DNA of 64,000 nt from Mesorhizobium sp. GbtcB19 (GCF_019091085.1 NZ_JAGXJY010000007.1:214874-278873); one strand, 5' to 3'; shown: positions 16,177 to 27,942, counted from the stretch's first letter. Made by a program: numbers and translations. The notes: generated by a model from the letters alone, not told the origin.

Positions 16177-19164
16177 TTATTCGCCGAGAGCATCGTCGAG
16201 CAACGCGGCGAGCTGGCTGAGATGCTTCGACATCAGCCCGGTCGCCGGCGAGGCCGAGGCCGGCCGTCCCGTGTAGCGCACCCGCTGATGCTTGGCGTCG
16301 ATATGCGCCAGCACCCATTCGAGATACGGGTCGATGAACGACCAGGCGCCCATGTTCTTGGGCTCCTCCTGGCACCACACCATCTCGGCATTGCGGAAGC
16401 GTGACAATTCGGTGATCAGCGCCTTGGCCGGGAACGGATAGAGCTGTTCGACGCGCAACAGATAGATGTCGTTGCTGCCCCGCTTCTCTCGCTCCTCGTA
16501 GAGGTCGTAATAGACCTTGCCCGAGCACAGCACGACGCGGCGGATCTTGGAATCCTTGACCAGCTTGATCGGCTGGTCAGCCAACAGCTGCGCATCGTCC
16601 CACAGCAGCCGGTGGAACGAGCTTTCGCCGGACATTTCCGGCAGCGTCGACACCGCCCGCTTGTGGCGCAGCAGCGACTTCGGCGTCATCAGGATCAGCG
16701 GCTTGCGGAAGTCGCGCTTCAGCTGCCGCCGCAGGATGTGGAAATAGTTAGCCGGCGTCGTAACGTTGGCGACCTGCATATTGTCTTCGGCGCAAAGCTG
16801 CAGGAATCGCTCCAGCCGCGCCGACGAATGCTCGGGACCCTGGCCCTCATAGCCATGCGGCAAGAGACAGACGAGGCCAGACATGCGCAGCCACTTGCGC
16901 TCGCCCGACGAGATGAACTGGTCGAACACCACCTGGGCGCCGTTGGCGAAGTCGCCGAACTGCGCTTCCCAGAGCGTCAGCGCCTTGGGCTCGGCAAGGC
17001 TGTAGCCATATTCGAAGCCCAGCACCGCCTCTTCAGAGAGCATGGAGTTGATGACTTCGTAACCGGCCTGCGCCGCCGAGAGGTTGTTGAGCGGGATGTA
17101 GCGGGTCTCGTCGCGCTGGTCATAAAGCACCGAGTGGCGCTGCGAGAAGGTGCCGCGCTCCGAATCCTGGCCGGAAAGCCGGATCGGATTGCCGTCGAGC
17201 AGGATGGCGCCGAAGGCCAGCGCCTCAGCCGTCGACCAGTCGATGCCTTCGCCGGACTCGATCGCCTGGCGGCGGTTTTCGAGAAAGCGCAGGATCGTCT
17301 TGTGCGCCTCGAAATCCTTCGGCACTTCGGTCAGCTTCTTGCCGATCTCCTTCAGCGTGCGCACCGGCACGGCGGTCTTGCCGCGCCGCTGTTCGTCCTG
17401 GTTGTCGGCGGTGCGCAGGCCCGACCATGCGCCATCCAGCCAGTCGGCCTTGTTCGGCTTGTAGCTCTGACCGACTTCCCATTCGGCTTCCAGATGCGCG
17501 CGCCAGTCGGCCCGCATCTTGTCGACCTCGGCCTGGGTGATATGCCCTTCGGCGATCAGCCGGTCGGCATAGACCTGCACCACCGTCTTATGGGTGCGGA
17601 TATTGCGGTACATGATCGGCTGGGTGAAGGCCGGCTCGTCGCCCTCATTGTGGCCGAAGCGGCGGTAGCAGAACATGTCCACCACCACCGGCTTGTGGAA
17701 CTTCATGCGGAACTCGGTCGCGACCTTGGCCGCATGCACCACCGCCTCCGGATCGTCGCCGTTGACGTGGAAGATCGGCGCCTCGATCATCTTGGCCACA
17801 TCCGACGGATAGGGCGAAGAGCGCGAGAAGCGCGGATTGGTGGTGAAGCCGATCTGGTTGTTGATGATGACGTGCAGCGTGCCGGCGACGCGGTGGCCGC
17901 GCAGGCCCGACAGGCCGAGGATCTCGGCGATCACGCCCTGGCCGGCGAAGGCGGCGTCGCCATGCAGCAAGAGCGGCATCACCTTGGCGCGTTCCGACAG
18001 CGGCACGACCTCGCCGCGCTCGCGGCCGGCGAACTGGTCCTGCTTGGCGCGCGCCTTGCCCATCACCACCGGGTCGACGATTTCCAGATGCGAGGGGTTG
18101 GCGGTCAGCGACAGGTGCACCTTGTTGCCGTCGAACTCGCGGTCGGACGAGGCGCCGAGATGGTACTTCACGTCGCCTGAGCCCTCGACCTCGTCGGGCG
18201 CCGCGGAGCCGCCCTTGAATTCATGGAAGATGGCGCGATGCGGCTTCGCCATCACCTGCGAGAGCACGTTGAGACGGCCGCGATGCGCCATGCCGAGCAC
18301 GATTTCCTTGAGACCGAGCTGGCCGCCGCGCTTGACGATCTGCTCCAGCGCCGGGATCAGCGATTCACCGCCGTCGAGGCCGAAGCGCTTGGTGCCCTTG
18401 TACTTGACGTCGATATACTGCTCAAAACCCTCGGCCTCGACCAGCTTCGACAGGATCGCCTTCTTGCCGGTGGCGGTGAAGGTGATCTCCTTGTCGGCGC
18501 CTTCGATGCGCGCCTGGATCCACGCCTTCTCTTCCGGGTCGGAGATGTGCATGAACTCGACGCCGAGCGTCGAGCAATAGGTGCGCGTCAGGATGTCGAG
18601 CATCTGCCGGATGGTGCCGAATTCGAGACCCAGCACATTGTCGAGGAAGATCGGCCGGTCATAGTCGGCAGCGGTGAAGCCGTAATTTTCCGGCGACAGC
18701 TCGTTGTAATCCTCGAGCGGCTTGGCGATGCCGAGCGGATCGAGATTGGCATGCAGGTGGCCGCGCATGCGGTAGGCGCGGATCATCATGATGGCGCGCA
18801 CGGAATCGCGCGTCGCCTGGTGCACGTCTGCGTCGGAAAGCGCGGCGCCGTTGACGACCGCCTTCTCCTTGACCTTCTTTTCGACGTGCTTCTCGATCAG
18901 GCCCCAATTGCCGTCGAGCGCCGAGACCAGCTCGCCATTGGCGGAGAGCGGCCAGGAGGGCTTCGCCCAGGAGGCGCCCTTGGCGTTCTTGCGTACGTCG
19001 CCGGCGTCGTCCTTCAGCGCCGCGAAGAAGTCCTGCCACTCCGGATTGACGGACTCTGGATCATCCTCATAGGCCGCGTAGAGCGCGTCGATATAGTCGG
19101 CATTGCCGCCATAGAGGAATGAGGTGAGCGAGAATTGGTCGTTGGCCTGATCTTGTCTTGCCAT
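16177..19164 (-). CDS. sucA: 2-oxoglutarate dehydrogenase E1 component
   Basis: The 995-residue thiamine-diphosphate enzyme decarboxylates 2-oxoglutarate and passes the succinyl group to SucB. The N-terminus MARQDQANDQFSLTSFLYGG is the E2-binding segment. Thiamine and active-site motifs include GMAHRGRLNVL, YHLGASSDREF, HGDAAFAGQGVIAEILGLS and IINNQIGFTTNPRFS. The C-terminal part has LPHGYEGQGPEHSSARLERF. The length is typical of rhizobial SucA. It lies 145 bases downstream of sucD, separated by a palindromic spacer. Confidence 0.98.
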   Translation of the reverse strand: MARQDQANDQFSLTSFLYGGNADYIDALYAAYEDDPESVNPEWQDFFAALKDDAGDVRKNAKGASWAKPSWPLSANGELVSALDGNWGLIEKHVEKKVKEKAVVNGAALSDADVHQATRDSVRAIMMIRAYRMRGHLHANLDPLGIAKPLEDYNELSPENYGFTAADYDRPIFLDNVLGLEFGTIRQMLDILTRTYCSTLGVEFMHISDPEEKAWIQARIEGADKEITFTATGKKAILSKLVEAEGFEQYIDVKYKGTKRFGLDGGESLIPALEQIVKRGGQLGLKEIVLGMAHRGRLNVLSQVMAKPHRAIFHEFKGGSAAPDEVEGSGDVKYHLGASSDREFDGNKVHLSLTANPSHLEIVDPVVMGKARAKQDQFAGRERGEVVPLSERAKVMPLLLHGDAAFAGQGVIAEILGLSGLRGHRVAGTLHVIINNQIGFTTNPRFSRSSPYPSDVAKMIEAPIFHVNGDDPEAVVHAAKVATEFRMKFHKPVVVDMFCYRRFGHNEGDEPAFTQPIMYRNIRTHKTVVQVYADRLIAEGHITQAEVDKMRADWRAHLEAEWEVGQSYKPNKADWLDGAWSGLRTADNQDEQRRGKTAVPVRTLKEIGKKLTEVPKDFEAHKTILRFLENRRQAIESGEGIDWSTAEALAFGAILLDGNPIRLSGQDSERGTFSQRHSVLYDQRDETRYIPLNNLSAAQAGYEVINSMLSEEAVLGFEYGYSLAEPKALTLWEAQFGDFANGAQVVFDQFISSGERKWLRMSGLVCLLPHGYEGQGPEHSSARLERFLQLCAEDNMQVANVTTPANYFHILRRQLKRDFRKPLILMTPKSLLRHKRAVSTLPEMSGESSFHRLLWDDAQLLADQPIKLVKDSKIRRVVLCSGKVYYDLYEEREKRGSNDIYLLRVEQLYPFPAKALITELSRFRNAEMVWCQEEPKNMGAWSFIDPYLEWVLAHIDAKHQRVRYTGRPASASPATGLMSKHLSQLAALLDDALGE

Positions 19165-19205
19165 TTTCGTCTGCGGAGCCTGGCTCCGTCTCCTTTCGAG
19201 GGGAA

Positions 19206-19309
19206 TAGTGAGTAGTCAGTAGTGAGTAGAACGATGAAAATTCCCGCTCAGCTGCTACTCGCCCGTTCTTCCCTTTTTCACTACTGACTACTGCCTACTC
19301 ACTACTGCC
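19206..19309. repeat. stuttering palindromic spacer (agtagt type)
   Basis: The sucD-sucA spacer starts with tandem variants of agtagtgagtag and tagtcagtagtgagtag and ends with their reverse complements (cactactgactactgcc, tactcactactgcc). On RNA it would fold into a long AU/GU-rich hairpin between two co-directional operon genes. Similar spacers with other unit sequences are at 41447-41534 and 44131-44226. Confidence 0.7.
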
Positions 19310-20212
19310 TTAACCCTTGATCGCCTCGACCAGCGTCGTGCCCAGCCGCGCCGGCGACGGCGAAACCTTGATGCCGGCCGATTCCATCGCCGCGATCTTG
19401 TCTTCCGCGCCGCCCTTGCCGCCCGAGATCACCGCGCCCGCATGACCCATGGTGCGGCCGGCCGGCGCCGTGCGCCCGGCGATGAAGCCCGCCATCGGTT
19501 TCTTGCGGCCGCGCTTGGCTTCGTCCTTGAGGAACTGCGCGGCGTCTTCCTCGGCCGAGCCGCCGATCTCGCCGATCATGATGATCGACTTGGTCTCGTC
19601 GTCGGCGAGGAACATCTCCAGCACATCGATGAACTCGGTGCCCTTGACCGGGTCGCCGCCGATGCCCACCGCCGTGGTCTGGCCGAGGCCGACATTGGTG
19701 GTCTGGAAGACTGCCTCATAGGTAAGCGTTCCCGAGCGGGAAACAACGCCCACCGAGCCCTTGCGGAAGATGTTGCCGGGCATGATGCCGATCTTGCATT
19801 CGTCGGGCGTCAGCACGCCCGGGCAGTTCGGGCCGATCAGCCGCGAGGTCGAACGGTCGAGCCGCGCCTTGACCTTGACCATGTCCATCACCGGGATGCC
19901 TTCGGTGATGCAGACGATCAGCGGGATCTCGGCCTCGATCGCCTCGATGATGGCTTCGCCGGCGCCCGCCGGCGGCACATAGATCACGGAAGCGTTGGCG
20001 CCGGTCCGGGCCTTGCCTTCGGCCACCGTGGCGAAGATCGGCAGGCTCTCGCCCTTCGAACCGGTCCAGGTCTCGCCACCCTTCTTCGGATGGATGCCGC
20101 CCACCATCTTGGTGCCGTGATAGGCCAGCGCCTGCTCGGTGTGGAACGTGCCGGTCTTGCCGGTCAGACCCTGCACCAGCACCTTGGTATTCTTGTCGAT
20201 GAGAATGGACAT
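19310..20212 (-). CDS. sucD: succinyl-CoA synthetase alpha subunit
   Basis: The 300-residue subunit binds CoA and carries the phosphohistidine used in substrate-level phosphorylation. Motifs are [18 protein letters not shown] at the CoA-binding N-terminus, [54 protein letters not shown], and the His loop [17 protein letters not shown] near residue 250. AAAAGGG precedes the ATG. Unusually, two small genes stand between it and sucC. Confidence 0.98.
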   Translation of the reverse strand: MSILIDKNTKVLVQGLTGKTGTFHTEQALAYHGTKMVGGIHPKKGGETWTGSKGESLPIFATVAEGKARTGANASVIYVPPAGAGEAIIEAIEAEIPLIVCITEGIPVMDMVKVKARLDRSTSRLIGPNCPGVLTPDECKIGIMPGNIFRKGSVGVVSRSGTLTYEAVFQTTNVGLGQTTAVGIGGDPVKGTEFIDVLEMFLADDETKSIIMIGEIGGSAEEDAAQFLKDEAKRGRKKPMAGFIAGRTAPAGRTMGHAGAVISGGKGGAEDKIAAMESAGIKVSPSPARLGTTLVEAIKG

Positions 20213-20224
20213 CGCGGCCCTTTT

Positions 20225-20716
20225 CTAAAATCCGTTGATCGTGGAAGGCGAGACGCGCCGGTAGAGGCCGCTCACCATGTCTTGCCAGGCATCGCTGCCG
20301 GTCGGCTTGAACTGAAGTTTCATGCGGTAGGCGTCAGTGCCACCAAAACCATACGTCACGCGGGCGGCGCCGCGCGGCGACGACCGTTCGAGCGTGAGTT
20401 CGCTGCCGTTCCAGAGGCCGGTGGCGGGTGCCGGCGGCACAAAGCCCATCGAGTCGAACTGATGCATGGTGACGAGGCTGTTCTGCTGGTCGAAGCCGAA
20501 CACATTATGCGCGCCGAACGAGATCGTGCCGTCGCGGCGCTGGCGATAGCGCTGTACCACGAACAGGCCGCCGAACTGCGCCTCGGCCACCACTTCCGCG
20601 GTCGCCGTGCCGGCATCGGTCCATTGCGTGGCAGCGACGTCTTCCTCGCCCCGCCACGCGCCGACCAGCGCCTGCAGGCGCTGGTGACCGTCCGAGAGGG
20701 AAGAGAAGGCGTTCAT
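20225..20716 (-). CDS. DUF1579-like protein
   Basis: The 163-residue soluble protein begins with LQALVGAWRGEEDVAATQWT, the Gly-x-Trp-x-Gly-Glu start typical of the DUF1579 fold (a lipocalin-like beta barrel), and continues with GGLFVVQRYRQRRDG, HNVFGFDQQNSLVTMHQFDS and GLWNGSELTLER. No catalytic residues can be named. It starts 3 bases after the cupin gene and ends 12 bases before sucD, so it is part of the suc transcription unit. Assignment to DUF1579 is by recall of the pattern. Confidence 0.7.
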   Translation of the reverse strand: MNAFSSLSDGHQRLQALVGAWRGEEDVAATQWTDAGTATAEVVAEAQFGGLFVVQRYRQRRDGTISFGAHNVFGFDQQNSLVTMHQFDSMGFVPPAPATGLWNGSELTLERSSPRGAARVTYGFGGTDAYRMKLQFKPTGSDAWQDMVSGLYRRVSPSTINGF

Positions 20717-20719
20717 GGC

Positions 20720-21091
20720 TCAGAGCCGCTTCAGATCGGTGACGGTGAGATCGCTCCGGGCATTGCCGGTGTTCAAGGTCGTCGCCGGCTCGAACATCAG
20801 CACCACAGGCTCGGCGGTCAGCGAGCGTGGCCGGTGCTCGACGCCGCGCGGCACGACGATGAAATCGCCCTCGCCGAGCTCGACCGGCCCGTCGCGGAAA
20901 TCGATGGCGATCCTGCCGCGCAGCACGAGGAAAGCCTCGTCCTCATTGTCATGCGCGTGCCAGTCGAAGGCTTCGCCGAACTTGGCGACCTTGGCCTGGC
21001 TGTCATTGACGTCGCCAGCGATATGCGGATCGAAGACCTTGGCGATCTTCGCGTCCGCCGCCTCGACCAGGTTTATCTTGCGCGGAGGCAT
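20720..21091 (-). CDS. cupin-domain protein
   Basis: A 123-residue single-cupin protein. Cupin motif 1 is [18 protein letters not shown], with His, His and Glu as likely metal ligands, and motif 2 is [17 protein letters not shown], with the fourth His. The fold fits a small dioxygenase, isomerase or sugar-binding protein; which of these cannot be told. It begins 4 bases after the sucC stop and 3 bases before the next gene, so it is translated from the same message as the succinyl-CoA synthetase subunits. Confidence 0.88.
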   Translation of the reverse strand: MPPRKINLVEAADAKIAKVFDPHIAGDVNDSQAKVAKFGEAFDWHAHDNEDEAFLVLRGRIAIDFRDGPVELGEGDFIVVPRGVEHRPRSLTAEPVVLMFEPATTLNTGNARSDLTVTDLKRL

Positions 21092-21095
21092 CCGC

Positions 21096-22289
<1,194 letters not shown>

Positions 22290-22322
22290 GCGCTTGGTCT
22301 CCGCGATTACTTGCCGGCGAGA

Positions 22323-23369
<1,047 letters not shown>

Positions 23370-23442
23370 TTAGCCGCACCGAATAACTCCGGCTGAAGCA
23401 AAATTCAAACGATTATTTTGGACCTAGTGTTTTCAATCGGTT

Positions 23443-23471
23443 AGATGCTTCGGGAATTACGTAAACGTCAA
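23443..23471 (-). promoter_or_regulatory. candidate promoter of the mdh-suc cluster
   Basis: On the minus strand TTGACG (23466-23471) and GCATCT (23443-23448) are 17 bases apart, in an AT-rich part of the divergent spacer. The -35 match is good but the -10 match is poor, so this is a suggestion only. Confidence 0.35.
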
Positions 23472-23503
23472 AGTTTGTGAGCCGACTGAGGAGAATTTAC
23501 ACA

Positions 23504-23938
23504 ATGAACGTCGAAATCCGAAGGCTTCATCCCGGCGATGACGCCCTTGTGATGCGTGTGGCCGACGAGGTGTTCGACGCGCCGGTGCGACCGCATCGGC
23601 TCGCCGCCTATCTGGCCTCGCCGGGCCATTTCATGATCGTGGCGATAATTGACGAAATCGTGGACGGCCAATGCGCTGCCGTCATCCACCGCCACCCGGA
23701 CAAGGTGAGCGAGCTTTACATCGACGAAGTCGGCGTGGCGCCGCCTTTCCAGCGGCAAGGCATCGCCAGCAAGATGCTCGACGCCATGTTCGAGATCGGC
23801 CGGAAGCATGGCTGCGAGGAAGCCTGGGTCGGCACCGAGCCGGATAACGAGCCGGCGCGGGCGCTTTATGAAACGAGGCGGGAGCCGCATGGGAAGGCGG
23901 AGGATTTTGTGATGTATGTGTATCGGCTTCGAGATTAG
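23504..23938 (+). CDS. GNAT N-acetyltransferase (AAC(3)-I-like)
   Basis: A 144-residue acetyltransferase. The acetyl-CoA loop is in YIDEVGVAPPFQRQGIASKM (Q-x-x-G-I-A) near residue 80, preceded by VSELYIDEV and followed by AWVGTEPDNEPARALYET. The arrangement recalls the aminoglycoside 3-N-acetyltransferase type I branch, but chromosomal members of that branch in soil bacteria often have unknown amine substrates, so resistance should not be assumed. GAGGAGAATTTACACA precedes the ATG at 23504. It is divergent from mdh. Confidence 0.85.
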   Translation: MNVEIRRLHPGDDALVMRVADEVFDAPVRPHRLAAYLASPGHFMIVAIIDEIVDGQCAAVIHRHPDKVSELYIDEVGVAPPFQRQGIASKMLDAMFEIGRKHGCEEAWVGTEPDNEPARALYETRREPHGKAEDFVMYVYRLRD

Positions 23939-24005
23939 CCGAAACGCCACCTTCGTCTCTAGGGCCGTCCATACATGACGAAGGCCAAGACAGCTTTAGG
24001 CCCTT

Positions 24006-25208
24006 CTAGCCCTGCGCCTGCCTCGCCTCAGCAGCCGGCATCGCCTCGTCGCGCCGTTCCGCCCAATCCTCCAGCCAGTCGCGGCTTTGCATCTCGACCA
24101 GGCGCGAGGCGGTGCGCTCGAATTCGAACACTTCGTTGCCGCGCTTGGCGGTGTAGAGCCCTTCTGGCAGCGCCGCGGCGCTCATCACCAGCCGCATGCG
24201 GTGGTCGTAGAGCGTGTCGATCAAAAGGATGAAGCGCTTGGCCTCGTTGCGCTTGCCTTCGCCGAGCACCGGCACATGGTCGATGAACACGGTCGAGAAG
24301 CGGGCGGCGAGCGCCAGATAGTCGCGCGCCCCGAGTGGCTTTTCGCAAAGGTCGGCAAAGGAAAAGCGTGCCGCGTCGCCGGCGGCGCGCGGCACGACGA
24401 GATGGCGGCCTTTGAGCGTCAGCGTGACCTCGCCGGCCGGCTGGCCATGCGTCATCACCTCCCAGGCGTCGTCCAGCGCGCGATCGGCCGCCGCGTCATC
24501 CGGCGTGACATAGACCGGCTGCCGGTTGAGCTTTTCCTGCCGATAGTCCTTCTCGGCCTCCAGCGTCATCACATGCGCGTTGCGTTCGAGCAGCGAAATG
24601 AACGGCAGGAAGAGCTGGCGATTCAGTCCGTCGCGATAGAGATTTTCCGGCGCCACGTTGGAGGTGGCGACCAGCACCACGCCGCTGGCGAACAGCGCCG
24701 AGAACAGCCGCGACAGGATCATCGCGTCTGCGATGTCGGTGACGGAGAATTCGTCGAAGCACAGCACCCAGGCTTCGTCGGCCAGCGCACGGGCCACCGG
24801 CTGGATCGGATCGTCTTCCTTGACCGTGCCTTCCTTGCGCGCCTGCCGGTGCTTCTGGATGCGGTCCTGCACATCGGCCATGAAGTCGTTGAAATGCACG
24901 CGGCGTTTGCGCCGGACCGGCAACAGCTCGAAGAACATGTCCATCAGCATGGTCTTGCCGCGACCGACGCCGCCATGGATGTAGAGGCCTTTGACCGGCT
25001 CGCGCGGCTGCCGCCTGGCCGCGAACAGCCAGCCCAGCGCGCTCGATTTCTGCGCCAGCCTTTTGGCTGAGATCTCGTCGATCAACCGGTCGAGCGCGGC
25101 GACGATGTGCTCCTGCGCTGGGTCGCGCTCGACCGCGCCGCTTTCAACCAGATGGTCGTAGCGCTGCCTGACGGTCGCATGGGTCTGGAGGCCGTCACGC
25201 AGATGCAT
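24006..25208 (-). CDS. zapE: cell division protein ZapE (AFG1-like ATPase)
   Basis: The 400-residue P-loop ATPase belongs to the AFG1/ZapE family, which in E. coli associates with FtsZ and the constriction site. The Walker A is YIHGGVGRGKTMLMDMFFEL near residue 85, Walker B is VLCFDEFSVTDIADAMILS, and further motifs are VVLVATSNVAPENLYRDGLN and RFILLIDTLYDHRMRLVMSA. It starts MHLRDGLQTHATVRQRYD. In many alphaproteobacteria this gene lies beside mdh, as here; whether ZapE serves division or respiratory-complex quality control in this group is unresolved. Confidence 0.94.
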   Translation of the reverse strand: MHLRDGLQTHATVRQRYDHLVESGAVERDPAQEHIVAALDRLIDEISAKRLAQKSSALGWLFAARRQPREPVKGLYIHGGVGRGKTMLMDMFFELLPVRRKRRVHFNDFMADVQDRIQKHRQARKEGTVKEDDPIQPVARALADEAWVLCFDEFSVTDIADAMILSRLFSALFASGVVLVATSNVAPENLYRDGLNRQLFLPFISLLERNAHVMTLEAEKDYRQEKLNRQPVYVTPDDAAADRALDDAWEVMTHGQPAGEVTLTLKGRHLVVPRAAGDAARFSFADLCEKPLGARDYLALAARFSTVFIDHVPVLGEGKRNEAKRFILLIDTLYDHRMRLVMSAAALPEGLYTAKRGNEVFEFERTASRLVEMQSRDWLEDWAERRDEAMPAAEARQAQG

Positions 25209-25300
25209 GGTTCACGTCGTCAGTATTGAGCACAAGGAGGGGTACCAGGGTGAGCAGAGATTCAGATCAGGCCGGCGTCACCCTGAATATCAGCATACCC

Positions 25301-25876
25301 TTACCTTGTAAGCGAGATCGGCTGCCCGCTGGAAGTCTGGCCGTCGAACTTTTCGCCGCCCGAGGAATAGAGCCTGGCCAGCGTGCCGCCGTTTTCGTCG
25401 TAAAGCGTCAGCTGCTTACCGGCGACGTTCCACGACTTGATGCCGTCGATCGGGGCCGGGCAGTGCAACGGCCCGGCGCGGTAGCCGGCGCCGAACTTGG
25501 TCTGCGGCGTCGCCACTTTGCAGCTCTGACCGGAGACGTTGACGTTCCACACGCCGGCGACGCTGGCCGCGGTGAGGTCGGTGGCGCCGGCGGGCGCCGT
25601 GCCGTCCGGCGGCAGCGAGGCGACCTGGGTGTTCTTCGGGGCGGTCGGGAATTGCGACGAATCGGCGGTGCCGGGCGCCGCCGGCGGCGGCAGCTGGTTC
25701 TGCGTCACCGTGCCGGCAGGCGCCGGCGTCAGCGGCGCCGGCTGCTGGTCGTCCATCGACGAAAAGCGCGAGGTTGAGCAGCCGCTCGCAACCAGCGCGG
25801 CCAGCGATACGGCCACAAGGCCACTCTTTGAAAAGAGGCTGGGCCTCGAAAAGGGGCGGGTCATCGAAAAATTCAT
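25301..25876 (-). CDS. omp19: Omp19-like outer-membrane lipoprotein (AprI/Inh family)
   Basis: The 191-residue protein has a lipoprotein signal ending in the lipobox LVASGC near residue 32. A Pro/Ala-rich linker leads to an AprI/Inh beta-barrel domain: ASVAGVWNVNVSGQSCKVAT, then TKFGAGYRAGPLHCPAP with two cysteines that probably pair, and LTLYDENGGTLARLYSSG. This C-terminal part closely matches Brucella Omp19, known as a protease inhibitor. The start at 25876 is fixed by GGAGG five bases upstream; an in-frame extension beyond it lacks support. It stands as a single gene. Confidence 0.9.
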   Translation of the reverse strand: MNFSMTRPFSRPSLFSKSGLVAVSLAALVASGCSTSRFSSMDDQQPAPLTPAPAGTVTQNQLPPPAAPGTADSSQFPTAPKNTQVASLPPDGTAPAGATDLTAASVAGVWNVNVSGQSCKVATPQTKFGAGYRAGPLHCPAPIDGIKSWNVAGKQLTLYDENGGTLARLYSSGGEKFDGQTSSGQPISLTR

Positions 25877-26073
25877 CCAAACCTCCGTCGGATCTGGCCG
25901 GGGGGAGCCCATCCGCGTAATCTCCACTCCACCAAGATGGCGAAGGTGGCAGAATTTCAACCTGATATGGTTAAAATAGGGTTTTCGGCGTTGCTGTTGC
26001 AAATTTATCGCAGCCCGGGACCGGCGCCGGAGAGTCGTCGGCGGCAACCGTTTAAGCTGCTGAAATATCGATA

Positions 26074-26511
26074 CTAAATTCGGGCGCTCGGCACGAACAC
26101 ATAGCCGTCCGGGCCGACGATGTAGCATTCGCGCAAGCCATGCGGCTTGTCGATCGAGCCGGCCAACACGATGTGGCCGAGCGCTGCCGCCTTTTTCTCG
26201 AGCGCATCCGGATCGGCGCCGTAGAGGCGAAGTTCGATGCCGGCCCCGCGTGTTTCGGTGCCCGCGGTGACCCCGGTCATCGGGTTGTCGAGATAGGAAT
26301 GGTCGGCGTGCAGCATGAAAATCGAGCCTAGCAGTTCGATCGCCGCGAAATCCTCATCGGCATAGATGATGCGGGCGCCAAGCACGTCGCGGCAGAAGAC
26401 TTCCATCGCCGCCATGTTGGTGACCAGAAGATTGACGCCGACCCCAAGCGGCAGCGAGCGGCCGAAATCCTCGGCCTTCATCCACGGTGTCCTGGTCCGC
26501 TTCATCGCCAT
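26074..26511 (-). CDS. VOC-family (glyoxalase-like) protein
   Basis: The 145-residue protein has the beta-alpha-beta-beta-beta units of the vicinal-oxygen-chelate fold: GVGVNLLVTNMAAMEVFCRD, VLGARIIYADEDFAAIELLG, then GAGIELRLYGADPDALEKKA, and GLRECYIVGPDGYVFVPS, the last being the usual Asp-Pro-Asp/Gly-Pro-Asp-Gly end of the domain. Members include lyases, dioxygenases and resistance proteins, so no function is given. An ATG two codons later is an equal start. It is divergent from the MBL-fold gene. Confidence 0.82.
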   Translation of the reverse strand: MAMKRTRTPWMKAEDFGRSLPLGVGVNLLVTNMAAMEVFCRDVLGARIIYADEDFAAIELLGSIFMLHADHSYLDNPMTGVTAGTETRGAGIELRLYGADPDALEKKAAALGHIVLAGSIDKPHGLRECYIVGPDGYVFVPSARI

Positions 26512-26637
26512 GGTGCAATGCCCCCCTCCCGCAATTCTAAATGAAGCGGGCTTCGCCCATTGGCATTCGCCAGCAAAATGCTTGCGCCAGACAGACGCGT
26601 CCTTATCTCAGGAAGGACCGAGCCGGCGGGAGAATGA

Positions 26638-27645
26638 ATGGCCGCGAGCACAAGAACCGCCAACCGCTATTATAGTGGCCCGCTGAGCGATCATTTCGAC
26701 GGCAGCTTGTTCTTCAATCCCGGCGGCAGGCCGCCCGGGCGCTTTGCCGATCTCCTCAAATGGCAATTTGGCGGCGGGCGGGCGAAATGGCCGGCCGCCT
26801 TTCCAAGCCCCTATCCGGCAGCGAAGCCGGATGATCGGATGGACGGCGGCGCACTCAAGCTGACCATGGTCGGCCATGCCTCGCTGCTCATCCAGACCGC
26901 CGGACTGAACATCCTGACCGATCCGGTCTGGTCCGAGCGTGCCTCGCCTTTCGCCTTCGCCGGCCCGAAAAGGGTCAATGCACCGGGGATTGCCTTCGCC
27001 GATCTGCCGCCGATCGATCTCGTGCTGGTCAGCCACAATCACTACGACCATCTCGACCTCGCCACGCTGAGGAGGCTGAAGGAGAGCCACGACCCGCGTG
27101 TGATCACGCCGCTCGGCAACGACGCCATCATCGGCCGCGCCGTGCCCGGCTTGCGGCTCGGCGTGCATGATTGGGGCGACAGGGTCGATTTCGACGCGGC
27201 CGCCATCCATGTCGAGCCGGTGCATCACTGGTCCGCGCGCGGCGGACGCGACCGCCGCATGGCGCTGTGGGCGGGCTTTGTCATCGAGACGGCCGCCGGC
27301 AACATCTATTTTGCCGGCGACACCGGCTTCCATGACGGCATCAACTATCGGCTGATGGGAGAAAAGCATGGCGGCTTTCGCCTCGCCATCCTGCCGATCG
27401 GCGCCTATGAGCCGCGCTGGTTCATGGCGCCGCAGCACCAGAACCCTGAGGAAGCCGTGCGGGGCATGAAGCTCTGCAACGCCGCCTTCGCCGCCGGTTG
27501 CCACTGGGGCACCTTCCACCTCACCGATGAGCCGATCGAGGAGCCGCCGCAGAAACTTGCCGAGGCATTGGCGGCCGAAGACCTGCCCCCGGAGCGTTTT
27601 CGCGCCATGCGGCCCGGAGAGACATGGGACGTGCCAGCCATCTGA
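26638..27645 (+). CDS. MBL-fold hydrolase (NAPE-PLD/UlaG-like)
   Basis: The 335-residue metallo-beta-lactamase-fold enzyme has KLTMVGHASLLIQTAGLNIL, the zinc motif LVSHNHYDHLDLATLRRL near residue 140 (H-x-H-x-D-H), VEPVHHWSARGGRDR, YFAGDTGFHDGINYR and GCHWGTFHLTDEP near the C-terminus. This layout is that of the NAPE-phospholipase-D-like branch acting on phospholipids or related esters, but bacterial members are mostly uncharacterised. GGGAG precedes the ATG. The DUF1328 gene follows 62 bases downstream on the same strand. Confidence 0.88.
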   Translation: MAASTRTANRYYSGPLSDHFDGSLFFNPGGRPPGRFADLLKWQFGGGRAKWPAAFPSPYPAAKPDDRMDGGALKLTMVGHASLLIQTAGLNILTDPVWSERASPFAFAGPKRVNAPGIAFADLPPIDLVLVSHNHYDHLDLATLRRLKESHDPRVITPLGNDAIIGRAVPGLRLGVHDWGDRVDFDAAAIHVEPVHHWSARGGRDRRMALWAGFVIETAAGNIYFAGDTGFHDGINYRLMGEKHGGFRLAILPIGAYEPRWFMAPQHQNPEEAVRGMKLCNAAFAAGCHWGTFHLTDEPIEEPPQKLAEALAAEDLPPERFRAMRPGETWDVPAI

Positions 27646-27707
27646 CAAAGGAACCCGAGCCGACGAAACGCGTTGGTTCCGCAACGCAATTTCGCTCGGA
27701 GTTTCCC

Positions 27708-27869
27708 ATGATCAAGTGGATCATCATCCTTTTGATTGTCGCCGCCGCCGCGAGCCTGCTCGGCATGCCGGCATTGGCCGGAGCCGCCGCCACGGGCGCG
27801 CGTGTCCTGATCGGCATCGTGCTGATCGTCTTCCTGCTGATCGTGCTTGGGGTCTTCGCCGTTACATAA
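27708..27869 (+). CDS. DUF1328 (UPF0391) small membrane protein
   Basis: A 53-residue, almost wholly hydrophobic protein with two helices: MIKWIIILLIVAAAASLLGM and VLIGIVLIVFLLIVLGVF, separated by ALAGAAATGAR. This matches the DUF1328 family of tiny envelope proteins, several of which respond to stress. CGGAG lies six bases before the ATG. It may be co-transcribed with the MBL-fold gene. Confidence 0.85.
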   Translation: MIKWIIILLIVAAAASLLGMPALAGAAATGARVLIGIVLIVFLLIVLGVFAVT

Positions 27870-27942
27870 GACGCGGCCGGACTGGTAATTCCGGGCCGTT
27901 TCCGCCATATAGCGGCCAAATGGAACTGGAATGACCGGTTAG

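Noticed and set aside
23504..23938. Antibiotic resistance gene, from similarity to AAC(3)-I
   Set aside because: The similarity covers the general GNAT core. Chromosomal position next to mdh and lack of mobile elements suggest a housekeeping acetyltransferase, so resistance is not claimed.
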